Below, piece after piece: positions 24,201 through 39,200 of a stretch of 64,000 nt of DNA (position 1 is its first letter; each line of letters begins with the position of its first letter). The position numbers and the translations under genes were made by a program. The stretch lies in contig OY282609.1 of assembly GCA_958298945.1 (NCBI GenBank), positions 34,197,212 through 34,261,211 of the forward strand, given 5' to 3'. The stretch is from Atherix ibis. Taxonomy: Eukaryota > Arthropoda > Insecta > Diptera > Athericidae. Under the pieces are notes generated by a model that saw only the letters and a program-made list of their open reading frames with translations, had not been told where the DNA came from and did no database searches.

Positions 24201-27200
24201 AAAGCTAACAAGGTTAAAAAACTATAATGAATTTTATAAAAAAATATATTTGTTTTTATCCAAGCCAGGTATTAATCATACAACCCTCATAACATTCAGT
24301 GGGTAAGATTGCTATTTACTTCAAATAACTCAGTTCAAAAAATAAATCTACATATAATTAGTATATATTTACACAAATTTTTACAACTTTCTGTGCAAAG
24401 TATCAGGTAGCAATGGCGTCAAAATAATGTGGAGGTGTCCACTTGGCTGATATTATATTCGGGAGTTAATGGAAAAAAATTAAGCGTCCAAATAAAGAAC
24501 TAATTCTTCTGGTTATGTTTATTTAGATCAAATAAGGACTTCTGATCTATTTTCTCCCACTTCTGTCTCAAGGACATTTTCTCAAAATTATTTAGGCCCC
24601 TATTTTTAATAATAATAATAATAAAAATAAAAGCGTCTATAAATATGAAAAAAATCGTAATTCGTTAATAATAAGAAATGGAGGCGTCTGCCGCGCGACA
24701 AAAGAAAAAAAAATACACAATAAAAAAGGAAATAAAACTCAAATGGTTGCAGGGAAAAATGTCCACCCAATTTGTATGCAAAAAAAAATATATTCATATA
24801 TTGCCAACTTAATTCTATTATCCTTTTTCATCACACAACTTTTCGCAATAAAAATATATATTTTCAAAGTTTACTATTTATGAGCATTACTTTTATTATT
24901 ATTAAAATGAGACTAAGAAGAAAACGTACAAATAGAAAGGGAAGCATCCTCAAAAAAAAAAATGAAGAAATGTATTAGCACATGGTGGCCATATTGGAGA
25001 TATTATGATACTATTGTAATATAAAAAATGAGAAAAATACAAAAAAAAATAACAATAATTTAATAATATTTCAGTATTAGAGTTTCTATTATTAATAGGA
25101 AAAATATTTTCCAACATTATTTGGCGGAAAAAAACTTTTTCAATTTTTCAATTGTGAAATTCTATCCTTATTTTTATATAATGGAGAAGTTTTCGAATAA
25201 GATTAGCGTAAAAGTACGATTTAAGGATTTATTTTTGTTGTTGTTGTTGTTGATAATATTCCACTTATTGTAGTCTATTTGTTGTTGATTATTTAGCCAG
25301 TGAAAATAAATGGAAAATTATAGATTTCCTGGAAGCAAATCATACAAATTCATAAAAAATACGAATAAGTAAAAAGTTAAAATTATAAAATTCTTGTTTA
25401 AAATATGTTTGAAAAAAAAAACAGAAGAAAAAATCAACTAAAACGAATCAATCAAAATCGTCCTGATAAAGTTTGTGATAACAAATTTATACGCTCTAAT
25501 ATTAATACTCAATAGTCTGTTCAATAAAATTGAAAATTAAAAATGATTATTCGTTATTCGTTGAAATAATTTCTGTGATCCGTAATAAACGTACGTTTTA
25601 GGGTAGGTTTGATGAAGGAGTATTATAATATTTCGAATATTAAATGTACTTTGAGGGTGGGTTTGAATATTTCTGTTTGAGTAAGTTTTGTTGAAAATGT
25701 TGCAAATATAAATACGGAAATTTTCTTCGATCCTTGGATAAAGTTTTAATAACTAATTTTCGCTATACTCTTTATATTTATTCGTACTTTTAGTGGAGAG
25801 AAGAAGAAAAAAATTCAAATAAAATAGAATTAAATTAAATAAAAATTCACTTCCGTTCAAGAAGATCAAATATTTACACAAGCCATATTGAAATTAGCTT
25901 CAATAAAACTTGATTTATTTTAAAACATTATTCAGATTATATTAGCTTAGTATGAAAATTGAATTAGTCGTCTCTTAATATTATATATACAAGATGGAAG
26001 ATGGGGGTAATTATTGCTTTTAGATATTTTTTTTTTTGATAAATATGTACATACGTTGTAGATTTGCTTCGTTTGCTTTAATTATTTTATTGTACTTAAG
26101 AAGAGAGAAATTTACAAAAAGTTTTGGTAAACATAACTAATAACATCAGATACTAAAATATATGTAAGGGAATTTTAAGTGAACAATCTTATCTTATACA
26201 TTTTTGCTATCAACAGTTCAGAGTCCGGTGTTTTTTTTTGTCGGATGATGTCAGAAGGAGAGGAAAATTATTTTAAAAAAAGAATATTTTCGGAAAGCTA
26301 ATCTAACTTTTTGAGTTAATATTGTCTTAAGATTATAATTTTTTTTCTTTCAAATATAATACTTTCTTTGAAAATAGATACTTCCGTAAATATACATACA
26401 GACGTAATTTATGATAAAGTTTTAATTAAATTGTAGTTTATTGGTTAAATTTCGGTTTTATTACAAAAAGGAAGTTTTGTATTTAAAGATATTTAAGTAT
26501 TTTCTGCCTAAGTACTACAATACTTTCTATAAAATGACATATTGACAAATTCAGTCATCATCGCTTATTGATAATATCAAAAATGACTATTTTGAAACAA
26601 TAATCCCTAGACATTTTTTATACTAAATTGATAAATTTTTTTAGATACTATTTGATATCTTAGGTAAATTAGAATAATATTTTTCTCTATTGATCAATCC
26701 ATGTAGAATATATTAAATAAACAAGAAAGTTCAGGATGTTTTTCGATAGATGGAGTGAAAAGCAAATATTTTAGTAACTAATAGTTGAATTGTAATAACA
26801 TTAGATGTTTGCTTGAAAGGTGACATTTAAAGCTTTGTATAATTTTATTGAAATAGGTATAGTATATCAAAATCAATTCAAGTTAAAAATGGACCAAAAT
26901 ATAGAGAAAATTCACTATACGAGGTCTGTTAAAAAAGCATAGTCGATTTTCGATTTTTTGCGGCATTATGTTGGTACTCATATCTCTCACTTATACCGAA
27001 AAGTTCGGCCATTTTGAATGTTCAGTTAATTTTTGACAGGCTTTGCTTGCACGTGTTTTCGCTCGTCTTCGATTTTTGCCCATCCCAAAAAATGGATTAA
27101 AGAATCTTTTTCGGGAACAAGAAAATCTTTTTCGGCTGCAGCATTATTAGTTTATTGTTTTTGGCCAAAAATTCGCGCACAAGAAACGATGCGTGAGCAA

Positions 27201-30200
27201 AGGCGTTATCATAGTGCAAAAGCCAATTTTTGTTCTTCCACAAATCCGGGCGTTTCTGGCGGATTGCTTCGCGAAACTTGTGTATAACTTGCAGGTAATA
27301 TTCCTTATTAACTGTTCTACTCTGTGGCAAGAACTCATGATACACCACACCCCTGCAATCGAAGAAAACTGTAGGCAAAACCTTCACATTCGACCGAAAT
27401 TGGCGTGCTTTTCTTGGCTCATGCGGCAGTTTCCATTAAGATGATTGAGCTTCCATGTCATAACCATAAACCCATGATTCGTCGCCAGTTATGATCCTCT
27501 GGAGCAAATTTGGGTCATCACGGACAGAGTCCAACAGCTTTTTAGCAATGTTAATGCGATGCTGTTTTTGGTCAAAAATTGGCAAAAATCGAAGATGAGC
27601 CAAAACATGTGCAAGCAAAGCAGCTGTCAAAAATTAACTGAACATACAAAATGGTTGAACTTGTCGGCATAAGTGAGAGACATGAGTACCAACATAACGC
27701 CATAAAAAATCTAAAATCGTATATACGTAACCCGCGGAAATTCAAAATTCATGACACTTTTTGAACAGACCTCGTATTTTAACAATTCCACTTGGAAAAA
27801 TGTTACAAAGCATCGCAAGCTTGTGAAAAAATTTATGTTGTTAAAGGTGAAGGTGCTGTATTTATATTAGTATCCAAAAATGGTTCTTTCTGGAAATTTC
27901 AATATCAAAGATAATCCCCATTCTGGGGAATCAAACCATTTTAAACTATTCGCAAAACGCTGGGTTCAAAAAGAAACTCGATATTTGGTTGTATTATGAA
28001 TTGAGTATGATAAGCAAATGGATTGACTTAAAATTTGCGATATGCTGCTGAAGCGCAATGAAATCGAACCATTTTTTAAGTGAATTATAATAAAAATTGG
28101 CCATGAAAAATGAGTAACATACTAAAAAATCATTTGAAAAAGTTATCATGGAAAAAGAGAAGAGAACGATCACAAACAAATTTGAAGCCATAAATAGATA
28201 GACAATAAGGTAACGCTGTGTATATGGTCGGACCGATAGCAAATAGATTAGAAAAGGGAAGGTTTCTTCGATAGCATATAGGTTAGAAAAGAGAATGTTT
28301 AGTTACGATTTTGTGAAATCTGTAATAATAAATTGAATGGCATAAGATAGCCATATGAGAAAATGTACGTTATTGTACAGAAAACGGTGTATGAGGCTAT
28401 GCAACAATGATACCCCAACTATTTTGAAAAAGATGAAGAGTAACTTGTTTTAAAGGTGATTAGTCAAAGAAGTTTTATTATTTATTAGAACAATTATGCA
28501 AATTTTTTTATTATGTATTAAAAGTCTAATAATTGATTAAAGCAAATTTGATCAAAATTCATAATGGGTTTTCGATAATATCCAGTGGGTTTTAAAAACT
28601 GGGACTATATTTTTTTTATTTTTGAAATTTAAATAATATCTACAACTATATACAATTTATAAAAAGTAGATTTTTTAGCAAAAATAAAGGGGACATGAAG
28701 GTAGTTTTTGATATTTCCTCAATACTGGTATGATTTATTTCATAATTTTTATTTACAATAGATCACGCTGGATAATACTGTGTCGTATTGATAATTTTTT
28801 GAAAGATTCTGTATTGTAAGGTTTGGCAGGATTCTGGACGCATGTTGTGTTGTTATAATCAACTGTTTATTGTCAGTTTTAATCTTTTGTCTAGTAGCCG
28901 TAGAATTTTTTTATCGTCTGTTAAATTTGCACTTTTTTTTATTTACGTATGACGACTCCCCAGCTTAACTGTTTGTCGATTATTACTACTAGCTAAAGCC
29001 CATTATTTTTTTGGTGGAATTATACTATCCTTTGGTGTTTTTTTTAGAAGTGTATACTTGGCAAAGTATAAAAGCAACGTGAGCACATTTTTGCACATTT
29101 ATACCATACTTTCCAAAATTTTAACCAAGGCCTTAAGAAGTTGATGTAGTTCCGTAAAAAAAAGGGGGCACTGTGGAAATATCTTTATGATATGTATGTT
29201 AAGCATGGCTGTATCGTCGGCATATGTAGTGGTTAGGATATCATACCCATTTATATCGGTGTAAATATTGTAAGGGATTTCAAATACGATACTTTCCTGA
29301 GGGACACCGGCATGGATAAGATAAATGTTAGAGTACTCTATATTTGCAGCTATCAGAAATTAACGATATATAAAAATATCCGGAGTATAATATCAGCTTC
29401 ATTGTTATAAAGTATTGTTATGTGAATACGCTATTTAGCGGACCATGCGAGGACACTTCTGGCTAATACCATGCGCAATTCTAACTCTAAACCGATAGTC
29501 GGGAATCACATCCTCGGTTTTAATAATAGCTTGAAGCTGATTTAGGATTAAGTTTTCGAAATTTTTTAGTGAAATAGAAAGGAGACTTATGGGTGTATAT
29601 GAGAAGAAAGTTTTTTGGATTAGTTTGATTTTAGAATCATTTTAAACTGAAGGATAAAATGTTGTGCGAAGGATTCTAGTAGATATATAAGCCATTATAA
29701 TGAAATTTTTTTCATTTATTTATTTAAGTATCTCTAAAACTCTAAAAGGATCTCAAAAATTCTAGGCATTGTATTATAGCATTAACTTTGGACAGAGTTA
29801 AATACTTACCAGGTAGACAAGAAATATTAAAATAATTATTTGCAGCTCAAAAAGAGTTTGTGTAAATATTTTTTCCTGCCTGTTTTTGCAATAATTTTCA
29901 GTGAGCTCTAACAGAAGTTTTTAAAGGTATATTCGAGAGGTTTTTTTTTAAATGATTGATGTATAAAGTTTAGAAATACCTTTGAGCAATTATATAATCA
30001 CCTTTTTTATAAATTACTCTGTTTCAAAGTAGAATAAGTTTTCTCCGCATTAGATCAGAAATATATATTTTGACCTAATCTTATAGGTAACTTACCAGGT
30101 ATATAAGCTTAAATCCCCTGTTTTTTAGTCAAAAAAACTCATGTTTTTTCATAGAAAGCTAAAACCAATTTATTCAAAGTACTTGCTCTTACTAGCTACA

Positions 30201-33200
30201 TATTTTTACCATCTCTCGGGTCATTTGTGGATACCATGACAAAAAAATTCCTTTTCTCTTGGGGCAAACCCCTCATCAAGCCATTTTCGGAGGTCTTCGT
30301 AAGAATCGAATTACTGCTTAGCGAGCACGAGGCCCATCGACGAAAACAGGTGGTAGTCGGAAGGAACCAGATCTGGTGAATCTTCCCCAGTTGAGTGTCT
30401 CCAAGTAGTTTCGGACCATTTTTGACGTTTGCGATGGTGCGTTGTCATGGATGAAAATCAGCGTGTCATGTCTTTGTTGACAATCCGTCCTTTTTTCACG
30501 CAGAGCACGGTGCAATTTGATCAGTTGTTGGTGGTAGCGGTGGGCATTGACAGTTTCAACCGGTTTCAACATCTTATAATAGCACTGCATCGTCTTCCAT
30601 CCGAAGCAATTTGATGTTGGGGAAGATGTTGATGGTTGGCCGGGATCAACCCACGATTTCTTGCGTTTAGGATTCTCGAAATATATCCACTTTTCATCGC
30701 CTGTCACAATCCGATGCAGGAAGGACTTTCTTTTTTGTCTGGCGAGCAAGATTCAATTCATGCGGCACCCATTTCCGTGAGCATTTTTTGCGATTGGGTA
30801 TCGTCTTCGTCCAAAAGTGCTTGCAATTGATGGTCCTCAACCTTCATAGGCCGATTTTCACGCTTCTTGTCCCAGAAGTCAAAATTGTCGTCTTTGAACC
30901 GACGAAACCAATCTCGGCACGTTGTTTTCGATAAAGCACTGTAGCCATAGACCACCATAAGCATTCGATGCGATTCGGCAGCCGATTTCTTTAAACTGAA
31001 GCAGAAAATCAGAGCTTCCCACATATGCTCTTTTTCTGGCACAAAACAATACATGATTACCAAAGGAAAAATGTATGTTGTTGTATGAAATTGATGACAA
31101 TGTGCACTGATTAATGGTGACAGATGTCAAACTCATAAAAAAAATAATGGCATGTCCATGGTAGCTTAATACGCTCACTCACGCCATCTATGACCAAACA
31201 GCTTATACACCTTGTATATAATTTATTGTGACCTATTTTCATATTATTTGTTATTTCATATAATACGCTCACTCACACCATCTATGACGGATTTAAGCTT
31301 ATACACCTTGTATATAATTTATTGTGACCTATTTTCATATTATTTGTTATTTCACATATCTTTCATTCAGTTATCTATAATACCTGGCCTCAACAGGAAA
31401 AAAAACAGTTTTATGTGTAAAATTTATTTTATTTTTTAATAAAGTGTCTATTTAGTTTGATATATTTAGTCTCATATTTTTCTATCTTCTATATTCTTTC
31501 TAAATAATACGATCTCTCCGATCCTTTAAAGTGAGGGTTTATTGCAGCAATCATCTTATCGCTTTAGTTTAACATTTTTCCACCTGGGCATTTTTTGATA
31601 TTTGGAAATAGCGAATAATCGCTAGCGGCTAAATCTATCAAATATGGTGAATTCGAAAGTAATTCGTATCCTTACTCATGGAATTTTATCATGTCGATAA
31701 ACAGTTTTAATCTTGATTTCATTATGAACAGTTTTAATATTGATTCATTATTTAACTAGTCGAATAATATACTATAATACTGTCTTGTTATCGTGTTTCC
31801 TTTTTTATACATATTTAATATAGATTATATCATGTGCATCACAGAAAACAGTTGCCATGACTTTGCCCGGCGATACAAACGAATTGTCTTCTTTGGTGCA
31901 CATTTTTTAGTACAAGTCCATTTTTTGGACTGAACTTTGATTTATCATACCAAAAATTGTAAGTAAGATATTGACTATATTTTCTTTTGAGATGTATATC
32001 ATATCAGATCTTTCATACATGGATTTTATTAATAATATCTTCGATAATGACTTAAATTGGGTATTCTGAACATTTTTTATTAAAAATATTTGTACGGACC
32101 TGTTCAACATTTTATGATCGATAATAAAGGTACAGAGTTCATATAATCTTCTGAGTTCCACTTTTAAACCACCATTTGTTTTCTTTGAGAAAAACAAATA
32201 TTTAATAACTGGTCGATATTTGATGTTTTCAATTGTTACAAAATCATTAAAACTATAAAACGCAGCTGATTGAAAATTTAACAGAATTTTTATGAAAAAT
32301 TTCATTTAATAAAAATAAACTACTTTCAAAAGTAGCATCACTATCTCTTACCAATATTTAGGTATTAATCATATTACCCTCTTATTTCAATAGTGAAATA
32401 ATACAACTATTCATGGATTTATTCATAATAATTTATAATATTTTTTTGTACGTGAAAAATGCTCTTCATTAATAAATCAGCTCACAAATGATTATTAAAC
32501 TAAACAGAAATTTTTTGAATTTTGAAATCATATTTAAGGGTAAATTAATTTTTTTTAACTAAAATTTTTTTTAAACAATAAATTTAAAAAAAAAACTGTA
32601 TTTTTGAATAATTAAACGCTGAATTTGATATTTCAATTGTTGCTAAAAGTAAATTTATATATTTTTTAAGCTGTGATAATTAATGAGTTGAAAAATTTAT
32701 TATATTTTCGGTTACTTTGATAGAATGATACCTTATGAATTGAAAGTTTTCAAATGGTTCTTGTTGAACTAATAAAAATTTAATAAGGAAAAAACTAATT
32801 TCAGTAATAATTTTCTTCTTCTTAATATTTTATCATTGTAATTGATTTTTTTAACAACCAAATTTTAAATAATTAAAAAAATATTGTGATTTAATAACTG
32901 TGCGATTACAGCCGGGATCTATCATGTTAAAAATTAAACTTATTTGAGAATATAATGAAAATATTGCTTTTGTCATCATATAATATGATATAGTAAAAGA
33001 AGGAAAACAAATTGACATTAAATAATGATAAATTGCATTTTTTTTTGGGGAATAATTTTAAGAAACTGACAATAAAGGAAGTAAAGTAATGTCTCCAAAT
33101 CATTGTGGTTTCGCTCATTATAAATTACATCAAAAATAACACTAAAAACCTATGACATACTCGTACTTTTAAAAGATATTTTCCCTTTCCTTTTTGTAGA

Positions 33201-36200
33201 TTTAAACAATACATCACTTACCTTGAACGATTCATTTTTAGCTCCTTGTACGACAGTGCTCCCAGTGGGTCCTTTTGATGCCTGCTGTCGATTTCGCCTC
33301 AAGTTTTGTAGAAATGTCGTTATGAAAATCCTTAAAGCAATTGCTAAACTTATAACGATGATTGTCAAGACAGTGCCAACCAAAACCGGAGATAATGTTA
33401 TTGACTCATCACTTTCTGTTGATTTCCAAAAACGAATAAATGGAATCGCAAACAAACAAGATAAACAAATTACTTTAATAATATGCCGCATATCAACAAG
33501 TTGCCTATTTATTGAAAAATAACAAATTTAAGATATCAATCACTTTGACTTTTTGTCGATTTTACAGTGCTTGTCATCGATTTTAGTGATTCTATCGATT
33601 TTGGATCTTCTTAAATAATAACAACAACAAAGAAGTCAGCAGCTTTGGGGGTAGAGGGGGGAGGAAATGAAAGAAAAAGTACACAATAACATATGACATT
33701 GTTTTCAATTGTCGTATGGATTTATTTATGTCTCAATTCATCTAGAAAATCTATGTCACAATTCATCTAGAAAATCTATTGTACAAATAGTCGTTCGGTG
33801 GGAGGTTTTCGTATTCAAAAATGTGGTTTTTCTATGCTACTGTGATTTTTTTTAAAAAAAGTATATAAATTAATAATTTAGTAAACTTTCTTTTGCGATT
33901 GCTCATTTTCTTTTTCTTTTAGTTTCAATAGTTAGTTCAGCTTCCGCAATAAGAAAATTTAATGAGGATTTTTTATAAAAATTTTTAATATTTTTTAAAT
34001 TGTAGTTTAAGAGACTTTATTTAAATTTGATTTGCATAAAAATAGATTTATTATCGATGATAATAATTTTAAAACTTTCTCATTTCAACTTTAAAGAAAA
34101 TTTAGCAATTACAGAAAATAGGGAGACGTAATTATAATAAAATTCAATTTATTTTGATAGAATTTCTAATTTTATTATGATGTTTTTTTAGATACAAATT
34201 TTAAAAGGAGAATTGATATTTTTTCAAAATACAAAACAAATATTATTCAAAATACAAAACAAAATTTTTAAAAATTAAATTATTGGGTTGTCTGGAAAGT
34301 TATTTCGTTGTTTCCCAACAGAGGACATAATTGTATTTTTTTCACAACCAACTTCATACTTAAGCTGCATAATTATATGTATTTTGATAGCTGACGTAGC
34401 ATGGCTTGATTCTGCACTCAATTTGTAGAATAGAAAATATAAAAATGCTGTTCAAGCAAGACAAAAATTATCCGATGTGTATGGAGAAGATATGTTAAGT
34501 GAGCGCCAGTGCCAAAAATGGTTTTGTAAAATTTCTATCGGGCAATTTCGATCTCGAAGATGCACCACGTACCGGAAGGCCAAATGAAGGTGATGAAGAC
34601 ACAATAAAGGCATTAGTTGATGCATACCGGCGAATAACAACTTGTGAGCTCGCTTATACATTAAATTTATTGAATTCGACTGTGCATGATCATTTGAAAC
34701 AGCTAGGTTTTACCTCACAGCTCGACATATGGGTTTCTCATCTTCTTACGGAAAAAAATTTGCGACGTCGCATTGACGTTTGTGATTTGCTTTTAGAACA
34801 CCAAAAAATGTAATGATGACTGGGGACGAGAAATGGGTTGTCTAGATGGGTTAAGCGCAAATGATCTTAGAGTAGAAACAATTAAGCGGCTCAAAGGATT
34901 TCGAAGGCCAATATTTATCAAAAAATCGTTTATTTTGAGCTTCTACCGAGCAACAAAACGATCAATTCTAAAGTGTACTATCATTAGTTGGACAAATTGA
35001 ATAATTCACTTAAAGAAAAAAGGCCAGAATTGGTCAATAAGACAGGTATAGTGTTCCAATAGGGGCAAAAGCTTTTAGAGCTTAGATAGCATATACTGCG
35101 CATACCCACCATATTCTGCAGAGCTAGCACCTTCCGATTACCATTTGTTCCGGTCTCAACAAAAAATTTTTGACGGTAAAATGTTTAATTCAAATAAGGA
35201 GGTCAAAAATCGCTTAGATCGGTTTTTTGCCAGTAAAGAACAAAAATTTTATGAGCGTGGAATCATGCTATTGCCAGAAAGATGGCAAAGGATATTAGAT
35301 CAGGGTAGATAATATTTAATTGAATTAATTCACTATAAGAAAATCATATTTCATTTTTATAAAAAAAAACGAAATTACTTCCCGGACAACCCAATATATT
35401 CTTAAAATGGAAAATATTTAATAAGTCGTAGAAGGAACTAACAAAATTATTTCAATAGTTCTCTTTTTATTAATTTGAAAATACCAAAAAAAATTTTAAT
35501 TCATATTTTTTAAAGTCCTTTACAAAATAATATCTAACCGCAAATTTTTTTTTTAAAAAACATCTTCAATGAAGAGAATGGCATGGACGACATGTGGTTT
35601 CAACAGGACGGGACTACTTCGAAAACCGAATAATCAGCCGAAATTCTGATGTCAATTGGCCGCCTCGGAGCTGTGATTTGAGTCCGTTGGAATATTTTCT
35701 ATGGCGAGCCGTTAAGGATAAATGTTACGCAAGCCATCCAGAGACAATTTGGCCTTGAAATACGAAATCAAAGTTGCCATTGAAGAGATATAGGCCCGGA
35801 CAATCGAAAATGTACTGAAAAATTGAGTCGAGCGAATGGGGTACTGTAACGCCAGCGGTGGCAGTCATTTAAATGATGTTGTGTTTCATTCTTAAATTTC
35901 AAGGTTCAATCTTTTTAATAAAACCGGAAATTTGAAGAAACATACACAATTTTTTTTAATTTACTTTTTAAAATGGAACTTCTAAATGATCCATCCTGTA
36001 TAAAGAAATAATTTTGAATTTATTCAACGAAATATAAAATTACAAAAGTCAAAATGATCTAAACATCTTAAAAATTATTTTTGAATTTATTTTAAAACCC
36101 CTTTTTTTTAATAACAAAAGTTTATTTGCTTTAAGTTTTATGTATGGTTTATTGTTTTTTTTAAATTAAATTAATAATAATTAATAGAATAGTTTACCTG

Positions 36201-39200
36201 CTTTCTGTGCTGTATAGCCAATTATAAAATCATGAATAATGAACATTGAACTTTGTCCTTTCTGATTAATTGAAAATATTCGTACTTTTAAGGAATTATT
36301 TTCTGTAGCCATCATCGATGTTAATGTGTCCAAATTTTCAATACCAAATTGTGGCTCTTCAGCATTAGTTAAATTTAATCTGAAAAGAAAATTATTTGTT
36401 TTCGGAAAAATGTCAATATCGGTTTTAGGAAAAGTCTGCGAAGATTGGTTAAAGTTTCATCGCAGGTTTTTTGAACATTAAACTCCAGTCTATAGTATAT
36501 TTTTAGAATTTTTTATGTATTTTCTTTATAAAGGTAAAACTTGATTTTTACTAATTTTTTATTTATTATTCTTTGGTCAAAAAAGCCTAATAGAAAGAGA
36601 AAAGTTTAGTTCAATAATGCATTTTTATCTGAATCATTATCGAGAAATATTTTTGATAAGATTTGGATATACGAAAAGTGAAATCTTTTTTATATGTGTA
36701 AGTTCATTTTTTTTAAACTAATCAAAAGTCCTTTTGAGAAAAAGATGCTATGGCTAGTTATGATAATAGGATTTTCCTATAGAGGGGAGCCTATTTATAA
36801 TTCTCGAACATTACTTTTTTGGGCTAAATTAAATAAACTTTTACTCTTCTCTACTGTAAGATAGATAAATTTTGTATTAATAAAAAAAAACTTCTTTTAA
36901 AATTATTGAAAATATTAATAATTATTTCTTCAATAACATCTTTAGGATATTAAATTTCTTGCTCCATAATTTTTAATAATTTCAAATTTATTTCATTTTA
37001 ATTGGCCTTAAAATTACAATAGTACATTTGTGAAGCAACAAATTAAATTGGAAATTATGTTAACAATTCAAATCGAAATGTAATTATTTTCAATTAAAAC
37101 GATAGCAGGCAAAAACGATAACAATTTGAAATCGTTTCCGAAAAACGAGATATCCTAATACAAAGGATGTGGATGATTACTGGATTTCATAAATGGGTTA
37201 TAAGGGAATAAAGTTGAACTTATGTATAGGCTAAAAAAGTATGTTGTGTTTGGAGAAAAGGATTTAAGTAAAAGTCAAACGGAAGAGCAGATGTAAAGGA
37301 AAAAGGATAATAATTTGTTTAACATTCAAATCAAAGTTCGCAATCTTATCCTTTAAAGAATATACAATAGTCTCAGTGCACAGTTTGAGTTCCGTTTTGG
37401 GTCATGACCGGCCATTGAGGCCGGATATCTAGTCTTTTGGATTATCTCAGCACGAATCTGCCTATCCTTTGAGTATATTGTTATATGCAGATATTTATAG
37501 ATCTAGAGATTCATGTATACAATAAAACATTTGTACATAAATGTATGCAGAAATATTTCGATGGCAATAAAATAAGAATTCATCGATTGAAAAAGGAAAC
37601 AATTCGAAATGGTTAGATGAGAATCGACAGTCGTTGTTGTGAAGTTCAGTGCTTTTACAATTTATCCAACTATGGATGGGGCCGAATGGTTAAATAACAT
37701 TTCATAAATGGTAGCCATTGAACCCGGAAACAGCAGATGAACAAAAAAATTATATGAAATTCTAAGAAACTTGCCAAGATAACCTATAAAGTCTGGGAAG
37801 ATTTTTGCCAAGCATATCGCATCGTAGAAAAATGCAAACATCTCCGAAAAGTTTTAGCCACAATTGACTATGAGGTAGAGGCTGTGAAAACTGAAGTTGT
37901 TCAGTTTATACTGCTCCTTGTAGTAAGAATGGCTTTCATTCTATATAAATATATGCGCCTTTAGATACCCTAATAAGATATGATTCAGTCGAAAAATCTG
38001 GTAAATCGAGAATTCATTTCATCTCATTTACCAGTTTTTTTTTTATTATTCGAAATAGGTTCTAGTATGACTAGAGATATACCATAGAAGTAAGTTTAAG
38101 AAAGATAGCCGGACGCAAAGGGAAGTGTTCCTTTTTGACTTGGTTGCATATGTAAATTAAGCCTCAACTTTAACACTGGGTGGAGAAAACAATTGGAAAT
38201 CGAACGGAAAGTTGAACGTACGAGCATGGGCCCCATTGAGGATATTGAAATCATGACTCAGCATTTGACTTAACCCCCTGGACAATACGAGTATCAGTAA
38301 GAGGTTGCCAACTGGCCAGAAGTTCAGAACTCTTTTCTCATAAACAAAACTTTACGATTTTCTGTATTATTGCAATCGTACGTATTTTAGTGACATACGA
38401 GTATCGATAGCTAAAAATTTTACGTGTTTGGGTTATAGAGGACAGTATCAAAAATGAGGAGTATTCCTTGACAAAAGGATAATACTAACAACCATTGTGC
38501 CATTCGTAGAAATTCCTTTTATAGTATACCAGAGAAGTCTGCCGTTATCCATTTAAGCTTAGAATATTGTAGTTTTTTTTCTTCAAATCAAATGCAAAGT
38601 TTCCGTTCTATTTATATGTGGTTGGCTTGGACTAGTATGTATTTTTGGATATGCAACCAATGAAATGGATTATGGCAGTAGAATTTTAGAATTTTCTACA
38701 AAACCGAAAATCCTCCCTTGGGATTAAACATTTAACTAAATTCGATATATGAACATAGAAGTAGAAATATAACCGATTACGTGGTAGGTTATACGTGTAC
38801 CTACAATTCTATAATATCTTATAAATACGAACGTGTACATTTATATGAAAATATATACGAACAAACAAAGGACACGCAAAATAGGAGAGTAGATTTATAT
38901 TAGATTCGATGTTAAGCTAAGATGATTTTTATGCAATAAATAAGAACCGTACTCTACAGGCTAGTTATTTTTACGGTGCATTGTACACTCATACTGACAC
39001 AACTGTGTGCATAATTTCATCTTCTCTTTGTTGAGGATGTAGTTAGCCTGCTAAGATTCATCTCATAAAGTCAGTTTTCTGTTGACCTTCTCTAAAGATC
39101 GAGAATATTTTGCCATCTTCCTTGTTGAATGTAAATTACCGGACCTGAACGTAAGCCGTTTCTGTGTCATGTTAAATTTTCTCTGATCCGATTTATGGCT

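Noticed and set aside
31907..32305. Minus-strand open frame of 132 codons
   Set aside because: AT-rich, without a recognisable domain or splice link to the host gene.
33223..33522. Plus-strand open frame of 99 codons
   Set aside because: It is the shadow of the minus-strand transmembrane exon, which has proper splice sites and family motifs.
37590..38300. Less AT-rich block suspected to be an LTR retrotransposon
   Set aside because: No protease, reverse transcriptase or integrase motif and no long terminal repeats were seen.
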